NCBI RefSeq assembly: GCF_900099965.1
Contig: NZ_FNDJ01000004.1
Location: forward strand, 248,001-312,000
Direction: 5' to 3'
Length of the DNA: 64,000 nucleotides
Source of the DNA: Nonomuraea jiangxiensis
Lineage (GTDB): Bacteria > Actinomycetota > Actinomycetes > Streptosporangiales > Streptosporangiaceae
Below, piece after piece: positions 55,124-64,000 of this stretch. Below the pieces are notes generated by a model, which did no database searches, was not told the origin of the DNA, and saw only the letters and a program-made list of their open reading frames with translations. Each line of letters begins with the position of its first letter. Within the stretch, counting starts at the first letter, position 1. A program made the translations under genes and the position numbers.

Positions 55124-55939
55124 TCAGCGCAGCAGGGCGAGCAGCTCGGGCAGGGCGCGCGGGTGGGCGGCGACGAAGCTGCGGTCCTCCGCCGTCCCGT
55201 CGATGCCCTCCTCGAACGGCCCCCCGTCCAGCGCCCGGATCTCGATCCCGGCCTCCAGAGCGAGCAGCGCGCCCGCAGGCAGGTCCACCACCTCGGCCCG
55301 GTAGCCGACGATGCCGTCGATGGCGCCGCGGGCCAGCATCGCCCACGCCAGCAGCGGCGCCCACAGCTGCAGCACCCGCCGGGCGCCGAGCTCCAGCGCC
55401 GACCTCAGCACCCGCCCGGTCGCGTCGTCCCTGGCCACGGCGTAGCCCTGGGTCCAGGCCACCAGGGGGCCATGCGGTCTGGGCTCGTACGAGGGCGCCA
55501 GGCGCACGCCCGACGAGGCGCCCGCCGGGCAGGAGAGCGTGCCCCGGCCGCGGATCGCCGACAGCGTCCGGGCCGAGACCGGATCGTGCACCACGCCCAG
55601 CACCGGGCGGCCGGCCCGGCACAGCGCCACGCCCACCACGTAGGCGGGCAGGCCGATCGCCACGTTGTTGGTGCCGTCCAGCGGGTCGACCAGCCACGTC
55701 CACTCGCCGCCCGCGCCCTCGACCACCCCCGACTCCTCCGCGATCACCGAGTGCGACGGGTAGGCCGTCAGGATGCGCTCCAGCAGCAGCTTCTCCGAGG
55801 CCAGGTCGAGATCGGTCACCACGTCGCCCGCGTCGCCCTTGGCCCGGACGCCCAGCGCCCCCCGCGTGCCCTCCAGGAGCAGCGCTCCGGCGGCCTCGGC
55901 GGCTTCGACGGCGACCGCGCGGGCGTGGTCCAGGTCCAT
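55124..55939 (-). CDS. inositol monophosphatase-family phosphatase
   Basis: 271 residues. Mg2+-dependent phosphatase fold with AEES (E68/E69), the metal motif WLVDPLDGTNN (about 82-92) and a third metal Asp in VVDLPAGALLALEAG. The third motif is usually WDxAAG, so this is an atypical member. Substrate could be inositol phosphate, histidinol phosphate or a nucleotide. Last gene of a three-gene minus-strand operon with a cupin-like and a two-TM protein; the gap to the previous gene is 10 bp. Confidence 0.9.
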   Translation of the reverse strand: MDLDHARAVAVEAAEAAGALLLEGTRGALGVRAKGDAGDVVTDLDLASEKLLLERILTAYPSHSVIAEESGVVEGAGGEWTWLVDPLDGTNNVAIGLPAYVVGVALCRAGRPVLGVVHDPVSARTLSAIRGRGTLSCPAGASSGVRLAPSYEPRPHGPLVAWTQGYAVARDDATGRVLRSALELGARRVLQLWAPLLAWAMLARGAIDGIVGYRAEVVDLPAGALLALEAGIEIRALDGGPFEEGIDGTAEDRSFVAAHPRALPELLALLR

Positions 55940-55949
55940 CGGGTCTCCC

Positions 55950-56567
55950 TCAGGTCAGGTGCGCGACGATCATGCGGACGGCCAGCTGGGTCTCGCGGGC
56001 GTCCAGCGGCTGCCTGGACACGTGGTGCGGGCCCGCGCCCAGCGGGCCGAGCGACAGGTCACGGCTGCCCGCCCGGCCGCGGCCGAGCGCGATCGTGGCC
56101 GCCTCGCCGCCCTCGGGGACGACGCTGCTGTGGAAGCGGCCGGCGGCCAGTGTGTAGGTGTCGCCGCGGCCGAACAGCTCCACCAGGCCGGTGGCGTGCC
56201 GCACGGTGCGGGGGGTGGGCGAGATGTGGTCGCCGTCGGCCCCGCTGACCACCTCGAACACCCGGTGCGTGGCGTCCGCGCCGGCGTCGGTGACCACCGC
56301 GTGCACGTTGCGCATCTGGCCATATAGCACGTGGCTCACCAGGTCCCAGCTATGGCAGTGGATCTGCGAGGTGGTGCTCTCGGCGTGCGCGAGCGAGTCG
56401 GACCACAGATGGATGCATACCCCGTCGCCGCCCTCGCGCTCCAGCGGCAGGCAGACGAATCCGAGCGGGTGCCGCACCGCGGTCAGGCCGTCCCTGGACA
56501 GGACGTCGCGGGCCCACGACCGGGCCGCGCCCTCGCGCAGGACCTCGCGTACACCCTGGTAGCTCAT
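55950..56567 (-). CDS. cupin-like protein of unknown function
   Basis: 205 residues, beta-rich. A probable metal site is H70-x-H72 in IHCHSWDL, with a later H146 in GRFHSS, the spacing of a small cupin or cysteine-dioxygenase-like barrel. It also has an NVHAVVTDAGADATHRVFEV strand pair and an ELFGRGDTYTLAAG segment before the second histidine. No family name can be given with confidence. Gaps of 9 and 10 bp to its neighbours indicate an operon with the two-TM protein and the IMPase, suggesting a shared small-molecule pathway. Confidence 0.7.
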   Translation of the reverse strand: MSYQGVREVLREGAARSWARDVLSRDGLTAVRHPLGFVCLPLEREGGDGVCIHLWSDSLAHAESTTSQIHCHSWDLVSHVLYGQMRNVHAVVTDAGADATHRVFEVVSGADGDHISPTPRTVRHATGLVELFGRGDTYTLAAGRFHSSVVPEGGEAATIALGRGRAGSRDLSLGPLGAGPHHVSRQPLDARETQLAVRMIVAHLT

Positions 56568-56576
56568 GGCCCGTGC

Positions 56577-57632
56577 TCACGTCCCGTCCGGTGGCGCGCC
56601 GTACGGGTCCACGGCGCGCAGCGCCTTGCGGGCGACGTCGACGACGTCGCGGCCGTTGTAGGACCTGGGCAGGGGCACCCCGATCCGCTCGAACAGGTCC
56701 TGCACCTCTTCGAGGGTGGGCTCGTCGCCGAGCGGCACCCGGTTGTACATCTCCAGCGGCACCCGCCGGGCCTGCTCGAAGCTCAGCCGCAGCTCGGTGT
56801 CGCAGTTTTCGTAGTAGAAGGTGCCGGCCAGGGCGGTCATCGCCATGTTCGGGTCCTCCACCGTCATGATCAGGCGGGAGGCCGACAGGTCCCAGCGGAA
56901 CGTGGTCATCGTCGAGGACAGGCCCACCCCGATGTCGAGCAGGCCGTAGCGCTGGCGGTGCCAGAAGGCGGCCAGGATCGTCGCGTACGACTCCTTCCTG
57001 ACCCGGTCGGTCGTCCACGTCTCCCCGGTGGCGTCGGGGGAGTCGGACAGCGAGCGGCGGTAGCGGGCGTAGGCCTCGCAGACCTCGAGGTTGGACGGGT
57101 CGATGATCTCGATCCGGATCGTGAGGTGGCGCTTGATCCGGCGGGCGGCGGCCACGCACTCGGGCAGGGTGACCGCGCGCAGGTAGGTTCCGGTGCCGCC
57201 CTTGAAGCTCCACCTGGTGGTGTCCTGACGGGCCTCGGCGTGGGACTGGGTGATCTCCTGCTTGCTGCCGAGCACCCGGACGAGCTGGAGCGAGTCGAGG
57301 GCCTTGCGGGTGCCGGTGACCAGCGTCTCGATCTCCTCCAGCCGCGTCAGGCGCATGGGCAGCTCGGCCAGCGCCCCGGAGGTGATCGTCTCCTCGACGG
57401 GGGCCTGCCTGGCCCGGTCGCGCAGCAGCGCGGTGGCCACCAGCGCCAGGATCACCAGGGTGGCGGCGCTGACCAGCTGGCTCTGGATCTGGTCGCCCTG
57501 CTTGCCGAAGATCTCGTCGGGCATGATGCCGAGCACGCCCACCACGATGGCCAGCCCGAGGGCGATGGCGCCGTCGGCGTTCTGCGCCGCCCATGGCGTG
57601 ACCCGCTTCACCGCCGCGATGAACCGTGCCAT
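56577..57632 (-). CDS. two-TM membrane-anchored protein of unknown function
   Basis: 351 residues. Two transmembrane helices (about 21-37 and 52-70) lead to a short coiled segment (about 90-125) and a cytoplasmic domain of about 220 residues. That domain opens with RWSFKGGTGTYLRAVTLPEC and contains IEIIDPSNLEVCEAYARYR, WTTDRVRKESYATILAAFW and a TFYYENCDTELRLSFEQARR segment. The GGTGTYLR/IIDPS pattern could be a nucleotide- or phosphate-handling fold, but I cannot assign a family. First gene of the operon with the cupin-like and IMPase genes. The 178 bp upstream separate it from the Spo0M gene. Confidence 0.7.
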   Translation of the reverse strand: MARFIAAVKRVTPWAAQNADGAIALGLAIVVGVLGIMPDEIFGKQGDQIQSQLVSAATLVILALVATALLRDRARQAPVEETITSGALAELPMRLTRLEEIETLVTGTRKALDSLQLVRVLGSKQEITQSHAEARQDTTRWSFKGGTGTYLRAVTLPECVAAARRIKRHLTIRIEIIDPSNLEVCEAYARYRRSLSDSPDATGETWTTDRVRKESYATILAAFWHRQRYGLLDIGVGLSSTMTTFRWDLSASRLIMTVEDPNMAMTALAGTFYYENCDTELRLSFEQARRVPLEMYNRVPLGDEPTLEEVQDLFERIGVPLPRSYNGRDVVDVARKALRAVDPYGAPPDGT

Positions 57633-57769
57633 TGCCCGCCCGCCGTCGAACGATCAGTCAGTTCCCGAGGTCATGGTAACTACCGGGCCGGTCGACTGCC
57701 AGGGAGCGATCACCTGGCGGAAGGTGCCGGAGAACCTGGCTCCACGTCTGGTTCGGAGCCTGGAGCAGG

Positions 57770-57792
57770 CGGGCGGCGTCCGGCGCCGCCCG
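57770..57792 (-). terminator. hairpin after Spo0M gene
   Basis: Perfect 9-bp stem CGGGCGGCG / CGCCGCCCG with a 5-nt loop, just past the Spo0M stop on minus. Confidence 0.7.
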
Positions 57793-57810
57793 TGCTCACC
57801 CGGCACCCGC

Positions 57811-58584
57811 TCAGAACCACCCGCGGTGGCGGGCCATCTGCTCCAGGCCGCGCTGCAGAGCCTGGTCCGCCGAGTTCGGGGGGTCGTCGTAGCGGATGGT
57901 GAAGCGGTTGTAGGCGTCGTGGCTGGAGGTCAGGAAGCCGCCCCGCTTGTCGGCCTCCAGGATGACGTCCATCTGCCGGGGCCCGGCGATGAAGGTCAGC
58001 TCCAGCTCGTTGAAGTGGCGCCGCCACTGGCCGCCCGCGTAGTACTCGATCTCCTGGAAGAACGGCATCGTCGAGCCGTACAGCGTGCCGCGTTCCAGGT
58101 CGGCTTTCTTGAACCGGAAGCCCAGCCGGTCCAGCGCGCCGATCACGTGCTCCTGGACCGGCAGCGGGCTGACGAACAGCGGGTCCAGGTCGCCCTTGTC
58201 GAGCGCGCCCGCCAGCGCCAGCTCCGTCTGCACGCCGAGCTTCATCCCGTGCAGCGGGTGCCCGGCGATGGCGCTGATCGGGGTCTCCCACGGGACTCCG
58301 ATCTCGAACGGCTGCTGGTGCTGCGCGCCCGCGGCCAGCTGGAACGTCCCCGCGACCTGCTGGCGCAGGAAGCTGTAGGTCGTCTTGTACTCGTTGTCGC
58401 CCGACTCGACCTCGACCACCGCGGTCAGGTCGATGTAGATGCCCTCGACCTTGTAGTCGGAGTTGCCGCCGCGGAAGTGGACGACGCCACGCAGTGCCTC
58501 GCCGGGCCGGACACCCGTGTTCGTCAGCACCGTGTCTACTTCGACGCCCGCGCCGAACGCGGCCATCAGCTTACGGAACACCAT
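57811..58584 (-). CDS. Spo0M-family (arrestin-fold) protein
   Basis: 257 residues, close to the usual Spo0M length. The start FRKLMAAFGAGVEVDTVL, then RPGEALRGVVHFRGGNSDYKVEGIYIDL and FEIGVPWETPI, match the family. Spo0M has an arrestin-like beta-sandwich fold and acts in sporulation or cytoskeleton-related stress in Bacillus; its biochemical role is unclear. The C-terminal part (SSHDAYNRFTIRYDDPPN) is also conserved in actinobacteria. It follows the two SPFH genes by 11 bp, so it belongs to that operon. Confidence 0.92.
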   Translation of the reverse strand: MVFRKLMAAFGAGVEVDTVLTNTGVRPGEALRGVVHFRGGNSDYKVEGIYIDLTAVVEVESGDNEYKTTYSFLRQQVAGTFQLAAGAQHQQPFEIGVPWETPISAIAGHPLHGMKLGVQTELALAGALDKGDLDPLFVSPLPVQEHVIGALDRLGFRFKKADLERGTLYGSTMPFFQEIEYYAGGQWRRHFNELELTFIAGPRQMDVILEADKRGGFLTSSHDAYNRFTIRYDDPPNSADQALQRGLEQMARHRGWF

Positions 58585-58595
58585 GGGGTTCTCTC

Positions 58596-59840
58596 CTATG
58601 CGGAAGGTGTGGTGCGGCCGTTGACAGGGCCGTTCGCTGCGGCCGAGATGCGGGGGAGCAACTGGGCCAGGATGAGGGTGGAGAGCGCGGAGTCCGACTG
58701 CCCCTGCTGGATGCGTACGACCAGCGGCTGGGGCGCGTTCTCCGCGAGTCTGGCGCCCACGTCGAGGCGCCTGCGGGCCAGCTCGTACTGCAGCACGGCC
58801 CGGTTGTCCCGGTACGACTCGGCCAGCCGGCGCAGCGCCTTGGCCTCGTTCTCGGCGGCGGTCAGCTCGGCCCGGCCGCGCGCCTCGATCTCCCAGGTCA
58901 CCCGCTGCGCCTCGGTCTCCTGCTCCTCCAGCATGCGGGCCACGTCCTTGCGCGCCTTGTTGTGGGCGGCCTTGACCTCGACCACGCGGGCGTCACGGGT
59001 CTTCTTGGAGCGCTCGATCTCCATCAGCAGGGTGTCGATGCGGCGCTTGCGGGTCAGCTCCCACTCACGCTCGTACGCCGACAGCTCCTTGGCCACCTTC
59101 TCCCGGGTGGCCAGGTGCTGCTGGTACTGGTCGGGCAGCTGGACGTCGGGGATGTTGGCGCCGGTGACGCGCACGCCGTACCTGCCGAGCTGGCGGTTGA
59201 GCGCGTCCTGCATGTCGCCCACGTCCGAGCCGCGCAGGTCGTACGCGCGTTCGGTGTTGACCCGGCGGCTGCGCTGCCGGATCGCGTCCTGGACCGCGCT
59301 GGAGAGCACCAGGTCGAAGTTGCCCGCGCCGATCGTGCGGACGAACGCGACCGGGTCCACGATGCGGAACTTCAGGAAGAACTCGATCGACTTCAGCGGC
59401 ACGTTCTCCGCCGTGGGGCAGGCCACGATGGGGGCCGAGTACGGGATCTCGGTGGAGGTGTCGACCACCGCGTCCACCCGGTCCCACGGCAGCCAGAGGT
59501 AGTGGCGGCCGGGCGGGAGCGTGCCGGTGATGGCGCCCCAGCGGCTGCGCACACCGGTGGTGCCCTCCTCGATCTCGATGATGGCCTTGCGCCACATCGT
59601 GACCAGCGCCACCACGAGGAAGAACAGCGCCGCCAGCGCGCCGATGAGGGTGAGGTCGGTCAGCAGCGCCATGCCGGCGAAGTAGAGCGCCAGGAACACC
59701 AGCGCCACCCAGGTGAACCCGCGCCGGTCCTTGGGGATGACCACCGGGACGAGCTGGCCCTGTTCGCCACCGCGCAGCAGCTGGCGGATCTCGCCCCAGG
59801 AGGCGAGCGATTCCTTGATCTTGGAGAACTCTCTGGTCAT
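58596..59840 (-). CDS. SPFH/Band 7 domain membrane protein (second)
   Basis: 414 residues. Two adjacent N-terminal membrane segments (about 43-84), then an SPFH/Band 7 domain (about 85-235: EIEEGTTGVRSRWGAITGTLPPG, VPLKSIEFFLKFRIVDPVAF). A long charged coiled coil with alternating Lys/Arg and Glu (about 245-360) and a short hydrophobic C-terminus follow, the flotillin/stomatin layout. Such proteins oligomerise on the membrane and form ordered microdomains. Its ATG overlaps the stop of the first SPFH gene by one base (TGATG). Confidence 0.9.
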   Translation of the reverse strand: MTREFSKIKESLASWGEIRQLLRGGEQGQLVPVVIPKDRRGFTWVALVFLALYFAGMALLTDLTLIGALAALFFLVVALVTMWRKAIIEIEEGTTGVRSRWGAITGTLPPGRHYLWLPWDRVDAVVDTSTEIPYSAPIVACPTAENVPLKSIEFFLKFRIVDPVAFVRTIGAGNFDLVLSSAVQDAIRQRSRRVNTERAYDLRGSDVGDMQDALNRQLGRYGVRVTGANIPDVQLPDQYQQHLATREKVAKELSAYEREWELTRKRRIDTLLMEIERSKKTRDARVVEVKAAHNKARKDVARMLEEQETEAQRVTWEIEARGRAELTAAENEAKALRRLAESYRDNRAVLQYELARRRLDVGARLAENAPQPLVVRIQQGQSDSALSTLILAQLLPRISAAANGPVNGRTTPSA

Positions 59841-61459
59841 CAGACCTCACCTTGTGAGTGGTGCTTGCCGCCGGGAAGCAGCCGTTCGACCGTGCGTTCC
59901 AGGTCCGCGTCGGGCTCCGGCGGTTCCTGGGGCTCGTTCACGTCGGCGGCGGTCTTCGCGAGCAGGGCGTCGATCTCGTCCGCGCGGCTCTCCACCCGCG
60001 CGCCGATCTCGTCCAGCCGGGCGCGGATGGCGGACATGTCCTCGGCGGAGTACAGCTCCGCGCCCTTCCCGCCCACGAGCTGCTGGGCCAGGGCCAGGAA
60101 GTCGATGTCGGTCTCCTCGCCCACCTGTACGACCTGCGGCAGTTTGGTGGCGACCGACTCCAGCTTGGCGAGCAGGTCCTGCTGGAAGCGGTAGTCGAGG
60201 ATCTCGGGCGCCTCGGCGGCCGACAGCGCCCGGATGTCCAGCGCCTGTGCCTGCAGCAGCGCGGCGTTGGCGTCGGCCGTGGACTCGGCCTCGACCAGGC
60301 GCTGCCTGGCCTGCGCGGTGGCCTGGTGGGTGGCGCGTTCGAGGGCGGTGTCCATGCGGGCCTGGTAACCGGCGATCTCCGCCTGGATGGCGCTCAGCGT
60401 CTCCTGTAACCCGGCCAGCTCCTTGATCAGGTCGCCCTCGTTCTGCTCCTTGCGGAGCTGGAGCTCGTACTCGTAGGTGTAGGCCTCCTTGGCGACGCGG
60501 ACCATCTCGGGGGCGGCCAGGTCCATGCGGTATTCCTGGCTGGACGGCTCGGCGTGGGTGATGTTCACGTCGGTGAGCCGTACGGCGGGCAGGAACTGCT
60601 GGTTGAGGCTCTCCAGCATGCCCAGGGTGCTCTCGCCCACCAGGTCGTAGATCTCCTCGGCGCGCTGGGCGTAGATGAGGGACCGGGTGACCTCGCTGAT
60701 GGCGTTCTGGAGCTTGGACTGGAAGCCGCTGACCGAGCCGAGCACGAAGATGAACTCCGCCGGGTTCTCGATCCTGAACTGCAGGAACAGGTCCACGCTC
60801 GCCTTGACGCCCTGCTGGGTCGGCGCCTCGCTGATGGGGGCGTTGAACGGGTATTCGCGCGTGGTGTTGACGATGTAGCTGACCCGCTTCCACGGGTTGA
60901 ACAGCGTCACCCGGCCCGGATCCGCGATGTGCACCAGCTTGCCGAACTGGGTGATCAGAGCCTTGCAGCCCTCGGGCACCATCACCACGCTGCGCCGCCA
61001 CCACAGGAACCCGGCGGCCAGGACCAGCACCACCCAGTAGTGCGGCCCGAAGATCAGATCAGTGTTCGGGATGACGTTGCCGAGTGCGCCGATGAGGCCG
61101 AGCACCACGAGGATGCCCAGCGGCACCACCACCTTCGCGGTGCCGCCCTTGGGGATCACCACCGGCGAGATGACGTGCATGCCGTTCTCCGCGAAACTGC
61201 GGTTGACGATCTCGCCCGCCTCGCTCAGCGACGCCGACCTGGCCTCGATGAGGGTGCCGACGGAGACGCCGCCGTCTCGGGCGGCGGCGAAGTCGTACGG
61301 GTTCAGCCTGAAGTCCTGGGCCTGGCCGGTCAGTTGCCCCGCCTGGCCGACCACCTGCCCCACCGCTTGCCCGACCGCCTGCCGTACGTCACCCCCTCGG
61401 GCCACCGTCTGGGCTATGCCCGCACCCGCCTGGACCAGCGCCTCTCTGGGTCGTGACAT
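59840..61459 (-). CDS. SPFH/Band 7 domain membrane protein (first)
   Basis: 539 residues. The N-terminal region has a glycine-zipper-like tract of repeated VGQ and AVGQ (about 25-43). Two TM helices (about 108-130 and 141-160) precede an SPFH domain (about 160-330: VPEGCKALITQFGKLVHIADPG, VKASVDLFLQFRIENPAEF), a long coiled coil (330-410) and a second helical region with a DIDFLALAQQLVGG segment. The ATG at 61459 has AAGGAAGG five nt upstream; the frame is open 22 codons further. First gene of the SPFH-SPFH-Spo0M operon, divergent from the XRE gene. Confidence 0.9.
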   Translation of the reverse strand: MSRPREALVQAGAGIAQTVARGGDVRQAVGQAVGQVVGQAGQLTGQAQDFRLNPYDFAAARDGGVSVGTLIEARSASLSEAGEIVNRSFAENGMHVISPVVIPKGGTAKVVVPLGILVVLGLIGALGNVIPNTDLIFGPHYWVVLVLAAGFLWWRRSVVMVPEGCKALITQFGKLVHIADPGRVTLFNPWKRVSYIVNTTREYPFNAPISEAPTQQGVKASVDLFLQFRIENPAEFIFVLGSVSGFQSKLQNAISEVTRSLIYAQRAEEIYDLVGESTLGMLESLNQQFLPAVRLTDVNITHAEPSSQEYRMDLAAPEMVRVAKEAYTYEYELQLRKEQNEGDLIKELAGLQETLSAIQAEIAGYQARMDTALERATHQATAQARQRLVEAESTADANAALLQAQALDIRALSAAEAPEILDYRFQQDLLAKLESVATKLPQVVQVGEETDIDFLALAQQLVGGKGAELYSAEDMSAIRARLDEIGARVESRADEIDALLAKTAADVNEPQEPPEPDADLERTVERLLPGGKHHSQGEV

Positions 61460-61521
61460 TGAACCTTCCTTTTCCGCTACAGGCGATTTAGACCGTATCG
61501 GGTGTGACTTACATTTCGCTT

Positions 61522-61546
61522 GCAATAGGCATCACATGTCTATTGC
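61522..61546. promoter_or_regulatory. inverted repeat in SPFH/XRE shared promoter region
   Basis: GCAATAG-N11-CTATTGC, a perfect 7-bp inverted repeat in an AT-rich stretch, 63 bp before the first SPFH start. Candidate operator for the XRE protein. Confidence 0.6.
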
Positions 61547-61571
61547 GTCCTGTAGTAGTCATGCCTCATAT

Positions 61572-61587
61572 GTAGCAGATCTGCTAC
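61572..61587. promoter_or_regulatory. 16-bp perfect palindrome in SPFH/XRE region
   Basis: GTAGCAGATCTGCTAC, perfect over 16 bases, 50 bp centre-to-centre from the first inverted repeat and 108 bp before the XRE start. Candidate operator. Confidence 0.6.
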
Positions 61588-61694
61588 TTAGCGGATTGAT
61601 GGGAGCAGGCCGACGGTCAGGCATGAGCGCGGCTCGCTCGTGCGACGGCGCCGCGATCGGCACCGTGGTGGATCGGCTGAGAAGATATGCGGTG

Positions 61695-61928
61695 ATGAGC
61701 GAGACCGTCTACAACCGCATCGCGCTGCTACGCGCGGAGCGGCACGTCACCCGCAGGCAACTGGCCGAGGCGCTGGGAGTGCACTACCAGACCGTCGGCT
61801 ATCTGGAGCGCGGCGAGTACAGCCCGAGCCTTTACCTCGCGTTGCGGATCGCGGGGTATTTCGAGGTTCCCGTCGAGGTCGTCTTCTCCACCAGCCCTTT
61901 CCCCCGGATCGGGGAGAGGACGGTCTGA
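61695..61928 (+). CDS. small XRE-family HTH regulator
   Basis: 77 residues, a single Cro/C1-type HTH (about 5-60: [39 protein letters not shown]) with a short tail. This minimal type (YozG-like) often sits beside membrane-protein genes as a local repressor. The ATG at 61695 fits the family start; longer in-frame starts upstream are not conserved. Divergent from the SPFH operon with two palindromes between, which it may bind. It ends 35 bp before uvrB. Confidence 0.9.
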   Translation: MSETVYNRIALLRAERHVTRRQLAEALGVHYQTVGYLERGEYSPSLYLALRIAGYFEVPVEVVFSTSPFPRIGERTV

Positions 61929-61951
61929 CCGATTCTGTCGGTCGGGCCGCC

Positions 61952-61957
61952 TACAGT
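61952..61957 (+). promoter_or_regulatory. candidate -10 box of leaderless uvrB
   Basis: TACAGT ending exactly 6 nt before the uvrB ATG; no Shine-Dalgarno sequence is present. Confidence 0.5.
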
Positions 61958-61963
61958 GGCAAC

Positions 61964-64000
<2,037 letters not shown>

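Overview
This window is GC-rich chromosomal DNA from an actinomycete. The evidence is very high third-position GC, frequent GTG and TTG starts, ATGA and TGATG gene junctions, and a gene order typical of the Streptomyces/Streptosporangiales core chromosome: trpB-trpA, lgt, gltB-gltD, pyk, an ANTAR regulator, liv transport genes, a PaaI-type thioesterase, polA, rpsA, coaE, uvrB. The style (large STAND protein, repeat-rich lipidated or membrane proteins) suggests a Streptosporangiaceae-like organism such as Nonomuraea, but that assignment is inference. No rRNA, IS element, prophage or CRISPR array is visible. There is one tRNA, Leu with anticodon CAA.

Layout. 0-9.4 kb: 3' end of trpB, trpA, a TetR regulator with a membrane protein, a MauE/DsbA-like redox pair, lgt with a long low-complexity tail, a VIT1/CCC1 transporter, then a tightly overlapping set of three repeat-rich or paralogous membrane proteins. 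9.5-24.7 kb: a BpsA-like branched-polyamine synthase homologue, gltBD, a lipoprotein subtilase, DUF2784, pyk, dapD, a PPOX protein, and a divergent LysR/SDR pair. 24.7-36.3 kb: tRNA-Leu, an ANTAR response regulator, three recent paralogues of a branched-chain amino acid binding protein, two small lipoproteins, and a livHMGF operon on the other strand. 36.3-46.3 kb: polA, a polysaccharide deacetylase, rpsA, an epoxide hydrolase, a secreted TAP-type hydrolase, a GNAT and coaE. 46.5-62 kb is the accessory zone between coaE and uvrB. It holds a SigE-type sigma factor with a membrane partner and an 1854-residue TIR / degenerate metallophosphoesterase / NACHT / pentapeptide / WD40 protein. It also holds an ArsB-like transporter, an IMPase / cupin-like / two-TM-protein operon, and an SPFH-SPFH-Spo0M operon divergent from a small XRE regulator. 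uvrB closes the window and runs off its right edge.

How the genes work together. The housekeeping genes give Trp, glutamate and meso-DAP synthesis, glycolysis, lipoprotein maturation, CoA synthesis, replication/repair and translation. The liv genes look like one inner-membrane importer served by three binding proteins, possibly under nitrogen control (GlnR-like sites at 27080 and 35595). The two candidates for little-described systems are the giant TIR-NACHT-WD40 protein, probably an abortive-infection type sensor-effector, and the SPFH/Spo0M/XRE membrane module with two perfect palindromes in its shared promoter region. A third oddity is a 159-residue ORF made of fourteen octapeptide repeats, joined by TGATG overlaps to both neighbours. 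Many starts lack a Shine-Dalgarno sequence but have a TAnnnT hexamer about 6 nt upstream, as expected for leaderless mRNAs.
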